From Halomarina rubra (GTDB taxonomy: Archaea > Halobacteriota > Halobacteria > Halobacteriales > Haloarculaceae), in NCBI RefSeq assembly GCF_023699475.1, contig NZ_JALXFV010000002.1:248001-312000 (forward strand): a stretch of DNA of 64,000 bases, written 5' to 3'. Position 1 is the first letter of the stretch. Every line of letters begins with the position of its first letter. Below are positions 7,800 to 16,610 of this stretch, piece by piece. Below the pieces are notes generated by a model that saw only the letters and a program-made list of their open reading frames with translations, was not told the origin of the DNA and ran no database searches. A program made the translations under genes and the position numbers.

Positions 7800-8183
7800 T
7801 CAGTCGCGGTGCCAACTCGACGAGTCGAGGACCGTCTCGGCGACGTGGGAGGCGAGTCGCCGTGCCGTCCGCTCGGTGTCGGCGTGGAGTTCCCCGGTGT
7901 GGCGGCCGGTCTCGCCGCCGACGCGGTCGACCTGCGAGTCGCGGTCGACGCCCGGCGCCCGGTCGTGGAACGCGAGCACCTGTTCGCGAAGTCGCTGGAG
8001 GGCGGCGTCGGTCAACCGGCGGTCGACGGTGCCGAGGTCGTAGCGAACGACGTAGCCACGCTCGCCGACCCGGACGGCGACCACCGGCAGTCCGCGTTCA
8101 CCACAGCGTGTCCAGAGTCGCGCTCGCTCCTCGTCGGTCTCGTACAGCGGGACGTTCGACGGTGCGAGTGAGTCCACGGCCAC
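7800..8183 (-). CDS. Uncharacterised haloarchaeal protein, ~127 aa
   Basis: The start is probably GTG at 8183 (or GTG at 8177); upstream sequence in the same frame is arginine-rich and non-typical. The visible protein is soluble and acidic: VDSLAPSNVPLYETDEERARLWTRC..., a beta-strand segment LPVVAVRVGERGYVVRYDLG, then a helical region (DAALQRLREQVLAFHDRAPG) and a tail ending SSSWHRD. There are no recognisable catalytic motifs, signal peptide or membrane helix. It lies between the divergent UbiA promoter and the aminotransferase stop (8281). I do not recognise the family. Confidence 0.65.
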   Translation of the reverse strand: MAVDSLAPSNVPLYETDEERARLWTRCGERGLPVVAVRVGERGYVVRYDLGTVDRRLTDAALQRLREQVLAFHDRAPGVDRDSQVDRVGGETGRHTGELHADTERTARRLASHVAETVLDSSSWHRD

Positions 8184-8280
8184 GGTAGGGGGTCTGTGGG
8201 CTTGGTTTCGTCGCCTCAGTGCTCTGGGGTCGACGAACCGGTGGCTACCGCCGACCGCCGACCGACGACGGTCCGCCGCC

Positions 8281-9402
8281 TCACTGGAGACTGGCGGTCG
8301 CGCCACGCATCACGTCGAGCGCCTCCTTCAGCGTCTCGACGTTCACCGCGTAGGAGATCCGCGCGTGACCCGCACCGCCGTCGCCGAACGCGTCGCCGGG
8401 GACGACGACGACGCCGTCCTCGATGACCGCGTCACACCAGCCGTCGGGCACGCGGGGCATCGCGTAGAACGCCCCCGCCGGCGTGGGTGTCTCGAGGCCC
8501 ATGTCGTTCAACCCGTCGAGCAGGACGTTGCGGCGCTCCTCGAACGCCGCGCGCATCTCCTCGACGACGTCCTGTGGTCCCGAGAGCGCGGCCTCGGCGG
8601 CGTACTGCGCCGGCGCGGAGGTACACGCCTGGACGTACTGGTGGACGCGGAGCATCCGCTCGATGCGGTCCTCGCTGGCGGTGACCCACCCGAGTCGCCA
8701 CCCCGTCATCGAGTACGTCTTCGAGCAGGCGTTGACGACGACGACGTTGTCCGAGGAGGCGAAGCGCATCGGCGAGTGGTGTTCACCTTCGAAGACGAGT
8801 CGCTCGTACACCTCGTCGGAGATGCACAACACATTGTGGTCGTCGGCGATGCGGGCGAACTCGCGCATGTCGGTTTCGGACTGGACCGTTCCCGTGGGGT
8901 TCGACGGCGAGTTGACGACGAACGCGGCGGTGTCGTCGGTGATTGACTCCTCGACGGCCGCCGGGTCCATCGTCAGGTCCTCGCGGAGTTCGACCGGCTT
9001 GGGCGTCCCGCCGGCGATGCGCGTCAGCGCGTCGTAGGAGACGAACCCGGGGTCCGGGAAGACGACCTCCTGGCCGGGGTCGACGTGGGCCTCCAGCGCG
9101 AGGTGGAGCGCCTCACTGCCTCCTGCGGTGGCGATGACGTCCCGCGGGTGGACCGAGAAGCCGTTGTCGCGGTCGTGTTTCGCCGCGATGGCCTCCCGGA
9201 GTTCGCGGGTCCCCTTGTTGGAGGTGTAGGCGTCGGCCTTCCCCGACTCGATGGCCTCGATAGCGGCCGCTCGAGCGTGTTCGGGCGTCGGGAAGTCGGG
9301 CTGGCCCAGCCCGAGGTTGATAGCGTCCTCGCCCGCCGCCTCGAACACCTTCCGGATGCCGCTGATGGAGACCTGTTCGACCCGCTGAGAGAACGTCGTC
9401 AT
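8281..9402 (-). CDS. PLP-dependent class I/II aminotransferase
   Basis: The 373-aa protein begins MTTFSQRVEQVSISGIRKVF (ATG at 9402). It has the fold-type I aspartate-aminotransferase pattern: GQPDFPTP near residue 33, TAGGSEALHLAL (92-103), SPSNPTG (165-171, Asn168), SDEVYERL (Asp196) and the Schiff-base lysine in ACSKTYSMTGWRLGW (Lys228). Family members move the amino group of aspartate, aromatic or branched amino acids to 2-oxoglutarate. The subfamily Iγ-like sequence does not settle the substrate. The gene is monocistronic with a short leader. Confidence 0.92.
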   Translation of the reverse strand: MTTFSQRVEQVSISGIRKVFEAAGEDAINLGLGQPDFPTPEHARAAAIEAIESGKADAYTSNKGTRELREAIAAKHDRDNGFSVHPRDVIATAGGSEALHLALEAHVDPGQEVVFPDPGFVSYDALTRIAGGTPKPVELREDLTMDPAAVEESITDDTAAFVVNSPSNPTGTVQSETDMREFARIADDHNVLCISDEVYERLVFEGEHHSPMRFASSDNVVVVNACSKTYSMTGWRLGWVTASEDRIERMLRVHQYVQACTSAPAQYAAEAALSGPQDVVEEMRAAFEERRNVLLDGLNDMGLETPTPAGAFYAMPRVPDGWCDAVIEDGVVVVPGDAFGDGGAGHARISYAVNVETLKEALDVMRGATASLQ

Positions 9403-9496
9403 ACTCACTAGCGAGACGGGCCGTGACAAGAAGGTTGAGGGCCGGACGGCACCGGTGTCCGGTGGGAATCGAGTAGCGGTCGACGGTGCCTCGTGC

Positions 9497-9643
9497 TCAC
9501 TCCACCTCCTCGCGCAGTTCGCCGACGTACAGCTCCATGGCGTCCATCGCCGCGTCGGCGTCCATGTAGCCCTGTTCGTACTCGTGGAACACGCCGTCGA
9601 CCTTCCGGAGGTACTCCCGGACCGCGTCGTCCGATTCGCTCAT
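9497..9643 (-). CDS. 48-aa acidic soluble miniprotein
   Basis: A short frame with good haloarchaeal codon use, ATG at 9643, reads MSESDDAVREYLRKVDGVFH... and ends ...ELYVGELREEVE. It is almost all predicted helix, very acidic, with no cysteine and no membrane segment. A weak A/T-rich element (CTTAATCT at ~9668-9675) sits at the expected promoter distance. Similar-size acidic helical proteins are common near haloarchaeal metabolic genes; no function is known. Confidence 0.6.
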   Translation of the reverse strand: MSESDDAVREYLRKVDGVFHEYEQGYMDADAAMDAMELYVGELREEVE

Positions 9644-9911
9644 ACCCGACGGTTCGTCGGGCGAGACCTTAATCTGGTTGCCCCACTGGACCGACAGGTC
9701 CGCGGGAGTCGACCGGTTGGCGGACAGGCGACACCCGACACGCGCTCGGCGCGGCCGGTGCTCGACACGGACGGGTGTGTCGCGCGGTACGGGTCGACGC
9801 CCCGGAACCGCCCGTAGCTGCGGTCAGCTCACGGCTGGCGCTGGTCGCGTGATGCCGCAAAAAGGTCGGGAGTCGGTCGAGTGGTCGAACTGGTCGGGCG
9901 GGGCGAGTCGT

Positions 9912-11450
9912 TCAGTCCTCGGACGTCTTGATGTCCGCCGAGAGGCCCTGTGCCATCTCGATGTCCTTCGAGTTGTTGAGCGTCCACGCCGTGCGCTCGG
10001 TGACGGCCTCGATGACCTCGCGGGCGCTCGGGTAGCCGTTCCCGGACTTCTTGACGCCGCCGAACGGCAACTGGACCTCCGCGCCGATACACGGGAGGTT
10101 GCCGTACGCGAGGCCGACCTCCGCGTGGTCGCGGTAGTAGTTGATCTGGCGGTAGTTCTCGGAGATGACGGCACCGGCCAGTCCGTAGGGCGTGTCGTTG
10201 TGGATGTCGACGGCGCGCTCGATGTCGCCGCTATACTTCATGAGCGCGACGTGGGGGCCGAACACCTCCTCGCGGATGGAGCGCTGTTCGCCCTCGTCGT
10301 CGTACTCGATTTCGTAGACGAACGGGCCGACCCAGTTACCGTCCTCGTGACCGTCGGGAATCTCGCTGTCGTCGAGCTCCGTGCGGTCGACGAGCACCTC
10401 GGTCGCCTCCTCGCGGGCCAGGTCGTTGTACTTCTGAATCTTCTCGACGTGTTCGGGCTCGATGGCCGGCCCCATGAACGTCCCCTCGTCGAGCGGGTCG
10501 CCGACGGAGACCTCCTTGGCGATCTCGACGTAGCGCTCCTTGAACTCGTCGTAGACGTCCTCGTGGACGATGAGGCGCTCGGAGGAGACACAGCGCTGGC
10601 CGGTCGTCTTGAACGAGGACATCACGGCGGAGTGGACTGCGACGTCGAGGTCCGCCTCCTCGGTGACGACGATACCGTTCTTCCCGCCCATCTCGCAGGC
10701 GGCGAGCTTGCCGGGCTGCTGGGCGACCTTCTCGGCGACCTCGTGGCCGACCTCGGCGCTCCCGGTGAACAGCACGCCGTTCACGTCCTCGTGGTCGACG
10801 ATGCGTGCGCCGGCGTCACCGAAGCCCTGGACCATGTTGAACACGCCCTCGGGGATGCCGGCGTCCTCGAACATCTCGGCGATGATCTGGCCGCACATCG
10901 GCGTCTGCTCGGCGGGCTTCCAGACGACCGTGTTGCCCTCGACGAGCGCGACGGCCATGTGCCAGAACGGGATGGCGACCGGGAAGTTCCACGGCGAGAT
11001 GCAGCCCACGACGCCGCGTGGTTTGCGGCGCATGTAGGCGTCCTTCGCGGGAATCTCGCTCGGGACGACGTCGCCCTTCGGGTGGCGGGCGTCGCCGGCG
11101 GCCCACTCGACCATGTGGTACGCTTCGATGACGTCGGCGCGACCTTCCGAAATCTCCTTGCCACACTCCTTGGTGACGGCTTCGGCGAGTTCGTCGGTGC
11201 GCTCGCGCAGTTCGTGGTAGATGTCCCAGAGGTACTCCGCGCGCTGGATGTGCGAGAGCGCGCGCCACTCCTCGAAGGAGTCCTCGGCGGCCGCGACCGC
11301 ACGGTCGATGTCGCTCTCGGTGCCGCGGCGGAACGTCGCGATGGACTCGCCGGTCGCGGGGTTCCGGGAGTCGAACGTCTCGTCGCCGTCGCCGTCGTCG
11401 AAGCCACCGGCGATGTAGTGGCGGTGCGTCTCGGAGACTTGCTGGCTCAT
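9912..11450 (-). CDS. NAD(P)-dependent aldehyde dehydrogenase
   Basis: A 512-aa full-length ALDH. The catalytic cysteine is Cys287 in GQRCVSSER and the general base is Glu253 in ACEMGGKNG. The oxyanion Asn155 is in ISPWNFP and the cofactor lysine Lys178 is in VWKPAEQTP. The Rossmann GxxxxG equivalent is FTGSAEVGHEVAE. ALDHs oxidise aldehydes to acids. The sequence around the active site resembles both semialdehyde and pyrroline-5-carboxylate dehydrogenases, so the substrate is left open. It is a single gene; no pathway partner is adjacent. Confidence 0.92.
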   Translation of the reverse strand: MSQQVSETHRHYIAGGFDDGDGDETFDSRNPATGESIATFRRGTESDIDRAVAAAEDSFEEWRALSHIQRAEYLWDIYHELRERTDELAEAVTKECGKEISEGRADVIEAYHMVEWAAGDARHPKGDVVPSEIPAKDAYMRRKPRGVVGCISPWNFPVAIPFWHMAVALVEGNTVVWKPAEQTPMCGQIIAEMFEDAGIPEGVFNMVQGFGDAGARIVDHEDVNGVLFTGSAEVGHEVAEKVAQQPGKLAACEMGGKNGIVVTEEADLDVAVHSAVMSSFKTTGQRCVSSERLIVHEDVYDEFKERYVEIAKEVSVGDPLDEGTFMGPAIEPEHVEKIQKYNDLAREEATEVLVDRTELDDSEIPDGHEDGNWVGPFVYEIEYDDEGEQRSIREEVFGPHVALMKYSGDIERAVDIHNDTPYGLAGAVISENYRQINYYRDHAEVGLAYGNLPCIGAEVQLPFGGVKKSGNGYPSAREVIEAVTERTAWTLNNSKDIEMAQGLSADIKTSED

Positions 11451-11578
11451 AACGACTGGCGATTGACCGAGACGTGGTATAAAGCCCTGTCTTTCGCGGC
11501 AGCACTACTCGGTGCACGTGACTCTCCGCCCGCGCGACGGGCGTCACCGCTTTGTGGTCGCCGCGAGTGGGTGGGCGC

Positions 11579-12139
11579 ATGGACGACAGCCCGACCGACG
11601 AGAGTGACGAGTCGCCCGACGTGGGCGAGGTGCTCGGCGAGGACGTCCTGAACGACATCGGCGAGGACGACTTCGACGTCCCCGAGTCCGTCGACGAGGA
11701 CGCGCTGCGACGGATGCGGACGGTCGCGGACCTGCTCGACGAGGCGGTCACCATCCCCGGCACCGACGTGAAGGTCGGTCTGGACCCGCTCGTGAGTGCC
11801 ATCCCGGGAGTCGGGACCGCGCTGTCGGCCGGCATCTCGCTGTACATCGTGCTGGAAGCGGCGAACCTCGGCGTCCCGTTCGCGACGGTGGTCCGCATGC
11901 TCGCGAACGTCACCGTCGACGTGGCGACGGGGTCGATACCCGTCGTCGGGACCATCTTCGACACGTTCTGGAAGGCCAACGCCTGGAACGTCGACCTCGT
12001 CGAGGAGTTCCTGGCGACCGAACACCACCGTGACCGCGAACGGCGGGCGTTCGGCCCGACGCCGACCGAACCCGAGGTGGCCGAAGGGGACGCGGAGGAC
12101 GCCGACGACGGACCCATCCGTATCGACGTCACCGAGTAG
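11579..12139 (+). CDS. DUF4112 membrane-associated protein
   Basis: The start is ATG 11579 (186 aa). A strongly acidic N-terminal tail (~1-45) precedes the DUF4112 core: MRTVADLLDEAVTIPGTDVK, then VGLDPLVSAIPGVGTALSAG and IPVVGTIFDTFWKANAWNVD, two hydrophobic hairpins with the family's PG/PxxG turns. A charged C-terminal tail follows. The family is widespread in bacteria and archaea and its biochemical role is unknown. It is convergent with the kinase-like gene at 12194. Confidence 0.88.
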   Translation: MDDSPTDESDESPDVGEVLGEDVLNDIGEDDFDVPESVDEDALRRMRTVADLLDEAVTIPGTDVKVGLDPLVSAIPGVGTALSAGISLYIVLEAANLGVPFATVVRMLANVTVDVATGSIPVVGTIFDTFWKANAWNVDLVEEFLATEHHRDRERRAFGPTPTEPEVAEGDAEDADDGPIRIDVTE

Positions 12140-12193
12140 TCGGAACGAGCGGTCTGCCGCCATCCGAGCCGTCGCGTTCGACCTTCGCCGCGC

Positions 12194-13015
12194 TCAGCCC
12201 TCGGCCCCCTCCGCGGTCGCCTGTTTCTCGATCTCGCCCTTGACGCTCGCGGCGTCGAAGTCGTGGTCCGGACGCATGTTGACGAAGTCGAGGAAGTCCT
12301 CGGCCGCCAGCAGATGCTCGGTCGGGTAGTGTTCGCGCGCCGCGTCGAGGGCGGTCTTCGGCCCGACGAGCGGTTCCAGCGCGGCCAGTGCACACGCGAG
12401 GTCGTACGCGCGGGCCTGCTCGATGGCTCCCTCGCGGACGCTGGTCGCGTCGATGAGGTAGAGGCAGTCCCGTGCCACGAGGACGTTCTCCGCGCGCAGG
12501 TCGCCGTGGGCGAGGCCGGCGGCGTGGAGTCGTGCGAGCGCGTCGAACAGGTCGGGGGCGTAGCGGACGACCTCCCGGTGGTCGAGAGCACCGAGGGTCC
12601 GGAACGCGGGCAGGTACTCGACGACGAGCACGCCCAGTCCGTCGTGTTCGAACGCCTCGACGGGTTCGGGGACGTTGATGCCGAGCGAGCGCATCCGCCG
12701 GGTCGCCTCCAGTTCACGGTCGGCCATCTCGACGGGGTCGGCGACGTGTTCGAAGAACCCCTCCTGACCGCTGGAGAACGCTCCGAGGTTCCGGCCCGTC
12801 GTGAGGACGGCGTGGAGCAGCGAGTGCTGGGGCGTCATCACCTTCACGAACCAGCGGTCGTTGACCACGCAGGGCGTCGAGAGCCAGTTGTCCGCGTCGA
12901 GGAACTCCACGCGGAGGTCGGTCTGGTCGTAGCGGCGGGCCACCTCGCGCATCACGCTCTCGAGGCGGTCCCACTCGACCTGCCCTCTCAGGAACCGCCG
13001 GAAGGCCATACTCAT
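12194..13015 (-). CDS. RIO/ABC1-like atypical protein kinase
   Basis: The start is ATG 13015 (273 aa; an ATG at 13009 is also possible). The kinase features are Lys59 in WFVKVM, catalytic loop HGDLRAENVLV (170-180, Asp172 and Asn177) and metal-binding Asp189 in LIDAT, in place of DFG. An acidic hinge (VVEYLPAF) precedes it. This is the reduced bilobal fold of RIO, ABC1/UbiB and lipopolysaccharide kinases. The N-terminal ~50 residues are an extra helical domain. Its targets are unknown. It is divergent from the alginate-lyase-like gene (80 bp between starts). Confidence 0.8.
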   Translation of the reverse strand: MSMAFRRFLRGQVEWDRLESVMREVARRYDQTDLRVEFLDADNWLSTPCVVNDRWFVKVMTPQHSLLHAVLTTGRNLGAFSSGQEGFFEHVADPVEMADRELEATRRMRSLGINVPEPVEAFEHDGLGVLVVEYLPAFRTLGALDHREVVRYAPDLFDALARLHAAGLAHGDLRAENVLVARDCLYLIDATSVREGAIEQARAYDLACALAALEPLVGPKTALDAAREHYPTEHLLAAEDFLDFVNMRPDHDFDAASVKGEIEKQATAEGAEG

Positions 13016-13095
13016 CCCCACTCCGGCGGGCGCTATCAGTGTGTTGCCCCCGACCACAAGGGCCATTCGTGTCCGCGAACTCCGTCCGACACCGA

Positions 13096-14346
13096 ATGAC
13101 GGACGACCAACACGAGCGGCGAAGTAGGCGGTGGTCGCGCCGGCGACTGCTGACGACCGTCGGCGCGGCAGGCGTCGGTGCCGTCGCGGGTTGTCTCTCG
13201 CGCGAAGCGAACGGTCGGGCCGGCCCTCACCAGCGCGGAGGGGGTCGGCCGGCGATGTTCGTCGACCGCGACGAACTCGCGGCCGTCGCGGCCCGCGTCG
13301 ACGCCGGCGAGGAGCCGTGGGCCAGCGCCTACGGAGCGTTCCTCTCCGACGCCGACGAGTCGCTCGACGCCAGCCCCAAGAGCGTCACTGACGACGGTGG
13401 CGGCCACGCGTTCGAACCGAGCGACCCCGACGACGACAGTCGGACCGACTACGTCGCCGCCATCGAGATGGGCGACCGTGTGCGGGACCTCGGATTGGCC
13501 TACGAACTCACCGGGGACGACGCCTACGCCGAGCGTGCGGTCGAGTTCCTCGACCACTGGTTCCTCGCGTCGGACACCTACATGACCCCCGAACTGACCG
13601 ACAGCATCGAGCAGTTCATCACGCTCCCGAAACTGTGGTACGGGGCCGAACTCGTCGGCGACCACGCCGCGTGGGAACAGGTCGACGGGGAGTACTCCGA
13701 ACTCGTCGACTGGGTCGACACCTACCTCGGCGAACTCGGGACGGGGACGCCCGACTGGGTTCAGAACATGTTCGTATGGCGGGAGGTCGCCCACGCCGCC
13801 GGTGCGGTGTTCGTCGGCGACGACGAGCAGGTCGCTGGCTGCTTCGACCGCCTGCGCGAGACCGCGTTCGGTCAACTGCGTTCGGACGGCCTGCTCGAAG
13901 AGGAGTTGGGGCGCGCGGAGGGCCTCTCGTACTCGCTGTACGCGTTGAAGGCGTTCGTCACCGCGGCCGAACTCGGGCGGCACTACGGCGAGTCGCTCTA
14001 CGAGTACGAACGGCACGGCCAGAGCGCGCTGAAGCTGATGTTCGACGCGCACGCCGAGTTCTTCTTCGACCCCGAGTCGTTCGACGAGCAGTACGGCGAG
14101 GCCGGCGGCTTCGCGGCCCGCGAACGTGAGGAGGGAACCTCCGCGTACGAACTGGCGTACTCCTACTGGGGCGACGAACGCTATCTGGAGGTCGTCGAGT
14201 CGGGCGGAAGCGAGATTACGAACGAACCGACGTACGTCGCCCAGCATCAGGACGCCATCGACTCGTCGGGACGGCCGGTCCGCGACGAACGACTGCTCGG
14301 GTGGACGACGCTCACCCACGGCAACCGGTTCGACCTCGACACGTAG
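13096..14346 (+). CDS. Tat lipoprotein related to alginate lyases (PL5-like fold)
   Basis: The start is ATG 13096 (416 aa). The signal RRWSRRRLLTTVGAAG ends in lipobox VAGC (Cys33), predicting Tat export and lipid anchoring. The mature part is an (alpha/alpha) toroid matching the alginate_lyase family: EFLDHWFL, QNMFVWREVAHAAGAVFVGD (223-242), then EEELGRAEGLSYSLYALKAF (268-287). Arg273 and Tyr279 align with the catalytic Arg/Tyr of PL5 enzymes. The Asn-His pair that neutralises the uronate is not intact: Asn224 is present but is followed by Met-Phe. It may act on another polyuronide or be non-catalytic. Confidence 0.75.
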   Translation: MTDDQHERRSRRWSRRRLLTTVGAAGVGAVAGCLSREANGRAGPHQRGGGRPAMFVDRDELAAVAARVDAGEEPWASAYGAFLSDADESLDASPKSVTDDGGGHAFEPSDPDDDSRTDYVAAIEMGDRVRDLGLAYELTGDDAYAERAVEFLDHWFLASDTYMTPELTDSIEQFITLPKLWYGAELVGDHAAWEQVDGEYSELVDWVDTYLGELGTGTPDWVQNMFVWREVAHAAGAVFVGDDEQVAGCFDRLRETAFGQLRSDGLLEEELGRAEGLSYSLYALKAFVTAAELGRHYGESLYEYERHGQSALKLMFDAHAEFFFDPESFDEQYGEAGGFAAREREEGTSAYELAYSYWGDERYLEVVESGGSEITNEPTYVAQHQDAIDSSGRPVRDERLLGWTTLTHGNRFDLDT

Positions 14347-14453
14347 CGTCGGCCCGGTCGTCGCCTTCGGGGACGGTCCACCCCTCGCTCGCGCCCTCGT
14401 CGCGTCGCACCCTCTCTCCCTCGTGCCTTCGCGCCGTCCCGCTTGTCGGAGTG

Positions 14454-14459
14454 TTTATG
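14454..14459 (+). promoter_or_regulatory. TATA box of the acyl-CoA dehydrogenase gene
   Basis: TTTATG in the context GTGTTTATGCC, 25-30 nt before the ATG at 14484. It implies a leaderless mRNA. Confidence 0.55.
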
Positions 14460-14483
14460 CCGGTTCCCCGGTCAAATTTTGCC

Positions 14484-15626
14484 ATGGACTTCGAGCTACC
14501 CTCGGAACACCGGATGATTCGCGACACCGTCCGGGAGTTCTGTGACGAGGAAATCGAACCCATCGCATGGGACATCGAGGAGGAACACCGCTTCCCCGAG
14601 GAGGTGTTCGACGCGTTGGCCGACCTCGACATGATGGGCGTCCCCGTCTCCGAGGAGTACGGCGGGCTCGGCGGCGACCAACTGATGTACGCGCTCGTCA
14701 CCGAGGAACTCGGCCGGGTATCGGGCTCTATCGGTCTCTCGTACGCCGCCCACACCAGCCTCGCGACGAAACCCATCGAGATGTTCGGCACCGACGCCCA
14801 GAAAGAGCGGTGGCTCGAACCGCTCGCGACCGGCGAGTACCTCGGCGCGTGGGCGCTCACCGAGCCGAGTTCCGGGTCCGACGCCAGCGACATGGACACG
14901 ATGGCCGAGAAGGAGGGCGACGAGTACGTCATCGACGGCACCAAGCAGTTCATCACGAACGCCTCGGTCGCCGGTTCCATCCTCGTGAAGGCCGTCACCG
15001 ACCCCGGCGCGGGCTACGACGGCATCTCGACGTTCATCGTCGACCCCGAGGAGGACGACGGGTTCGAGGTCGTCACCGAGTGGGAGAAGATGGGTCTCAA
15101 CGCCTCGCCGACCTGCGAGATCAAGTTCACGGACTGCCGTATCCCCGAGGACCGCCTGCTCGGCGAGGAGGGCGAGGGCTGGACGCAGACGATGAAGACG
15201 CTCAACGGCGGGCGCATCTCCATCGCCGCGCTCTCCGTAGGACTCGGACAGGGCGCGTTCGAAGCCGCCAAGTCCTACGCCACCGAGCGCGAGCAGTTCG
15301 GCAAGCCCATCTCGAAGTTCGACGCCGTCCGGGACATGGTCGTCGAGATGGACCGGAAAATCGAGCGTTCGCGCCTGCTCACCCACAAGTCCGCCACGCA
15401 GTACGACGACGGTGAGGACGTCACGCACTCCTCCGCACTGGCGAAGTACGACGCCAGCGAGACCGCCCGCGAGGTCGCCGAGGACGCCGTGCAGGTGCTC
15501 GGTGGCTACGGCTACACCACCGACTTCGCCCCACAGCGGTTCTACCGCGACGCGAAGCTGATGGAGATCGGGGAGGGGACCAGCGAGATTCAGCGCCTCG
15601 TCATCGGTCGGCAACTCGGCCTGTAA
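14484..15626 (+). CDS. Acyl-CoA dehydrogenase
   Basis: The 380-aa start (MDFELPSEHRMIRDTVREFC) is set by the TATA box at 14454. The N-terminal helical, middle beta and C-terminal helical domains are complete. Flavin/substrate motifs are WALTEPSSGSDASD and FITNASVA. The C-terminal signature is DAVQVLGGYGYTTDFAPQRF, and the catalytic base is Glu364 in IGEGTSEIQR. FAD-dependent alpha,beta-desaturation of acyl-CoA is expected, with electrons passed to ETF. Chain-length preference cannot be read. A second member is at 57681; the two are clearly divergent. It is alone in its transcription unit. Confidence 0.93.
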   Translation: MDFELPSEHRMIRDTVREFCDEEIEPIAWDIEEEHRFPEEVFDALADLDMMGVPVSEEYGGLGGDQLMYALVTEELGRVSGSIGLSYAAHTSLATKPIEMFGTDAQKERWLEPLATGEYLGAWALTEPSSGSDASDMDTMAEKEGDEYVIDGTKQFITNASVAGSILVKAVTDPGAGYDGISTFIVDPEEDDGFEVVTEWEKMGLNASPTCEIKFTDCRIPEDRLLGEEGEGWTQTMKTLNGGRISIAALSVGLGQGAFEAAKSYATEREQFGKPISKFDAVRDMVVEMDRKIERSRLLTHKSATQYDDGEDVTHSSALAKYDASETAREVAEDAVQVLGGYGYTTDFAPQRFYRDAKLMEIGEGTSEIQRLVIGRQLGL

Positions 15627-15683
15627 CGCCGTCTCGTTCTCGACTCCCGACACGTTTTTGTCGTCGTCCCCTCCGTTGGACGT

Positions 15684-15941
15684 ATGGTCCCGATAGCTCT
15701 CCCGTTCGGTGGCGGCCCCCCACTCGTCTTTCGACTGTTCGGTCTGCTCTTCGTCGCCATCGGGGTGCTGAACGTCCTCCGGCCGAAGGAGATGCTCGCT
15801 TGGAGCGTGAAGAACAAGTACGGCGTGCAGGGCGACGTCGAACCGAGCGACACACGAGCGCTCGTCCAGCGAATCGTTGGCGCGTTCATCGCACTGTTCG
15901 GAGTCGCCTTCACTCTCGGCCCGAGCACCGTCCTGCTCTGA
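15684..15941 (+). CDS. 85-aa two-helix membrane protein
   Basis: Two hydrophobic helices (PLVFRLFGLLFVAIGVLNVL and ALVQRIVGAFIALFGVAFTL) flank a conserved-looking charged loop (RPKEMLAWSVKNKYGVQGDV). It has no signal peptide and no cysteine. The ATG is 57 bp after the dehydrogenase stop, in its own unit. The family is small and uncharacterised; the loop between helices probably faces the cytoplasm because of its positive charge. Confidence 0.75.
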   Translation: MVPIALPFGGGPPLVFRLFGLLFVAIGVLNVLRPKEMLAWSVKNKYGVQGDVEPSDTRALVQRIVGAFIALFGVAFTLGPSTVLL

Positions 15942-15950
15942 GGTCGTCGG

Positions 15951-16475
15951 TCAGCCGTCGAACGCCTCGGCGAGCAGACCCCAGTACAGCACGTCGACGT
16001 GCTCGCCGCGCTCGAACGCCTCTTTCCGGTGGGTGCCCTCTCGCTGGAAGCCCACGTTCTCCAGAACGCGCCCCGACGCTTCGTTGAACTCGAACGTCCG
16101 GGCGGCGACCTTGTTCAACCGCCGTTCGCGGAAGCCGTACCGACAGACGAGGTCCACGGCCTCGGTGGCGTAGCCGTTGCCCCAGTGGTCGGGGTGGAAG
16201 AAGTAGCCCGTCTCCGCGAGGCCCCAGTCCGGGTGGAACCGGTGGAGACCGACCGTCCCCACGCGTTCGTCGTCGGCCCAGACGAGGAACTGCGCGTCCT
16301 CGTCGGTGCTCGTCGACTCGAACCACTCGCGTTCTGCGTGACCGTTCGTCGGTCTCGAACTACCGAGGTTCTGCCGAACGTCGGGGCGATTGGTGCACTC
16401 TTGGAGGAAGTCGAGGTCGTCCTCCTCGACGGTTCGCAGTTCGACACGGTCGCCAGCGAGGAACAACGGTCCCAT
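15951..16475 (-). CDS. GNAT N-acetyltransferase, RimJ/RimL type
   Basis: ATG at 16475 gives 174 aa. The protein opens LFLAGDRVELRTVEEDDLDF, typical of the RimJ/RimL branch. The acetyl-CoA pyrophosphate loop is HPDHWGNGYATEAVDLVCRY (Q/RxxGxG/A equivalent), followed by FNEASGRVLENVGFQREGTH. Branch members acetylate protein N-termini or small amines. The only neighbour context is the divergent endonuclease III gene. The substrate is unknown. Confidence 0.9.
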   Translation of the reverse strand: MGPLFLAGDRVELRTVEEDDLDFLQECTNRPDVRQNLGSSRPTNGHAEREWFESTSTDEDAQFLVWADDERVGTVGLHRFHPDWGLAETGYFFHPDHWGNGYATEAVDLVCRYGFRERRLNKVAARTFEFNEASGRVLENVGFQREGTHRKEAFERGEHVDVLYWGLLAEAFDG

Positions 16476-16610
16476 GGGCGACACGATGGCTGACGTCGGT
16501 TTCAGTCGGTCTATCCGACAGGTCCGACTGTCGGGTCGGTCGCTTCACTCCCGAGGCTCGTCACAGTTCGGAACGACAACACCGAAGTCGCGGCCGTCCT
16601 CGGTTGCCAC

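Noticed and set aside
10816-12717. A 633-codon open frame on the minus strand
   Set aside because: It is Arg/Ser/Thr-rich and runs across the ALDH gene, DUF4112 gene and kinase gene in a wrong frame. It is typical of shadow frames in GC-rich DNA.
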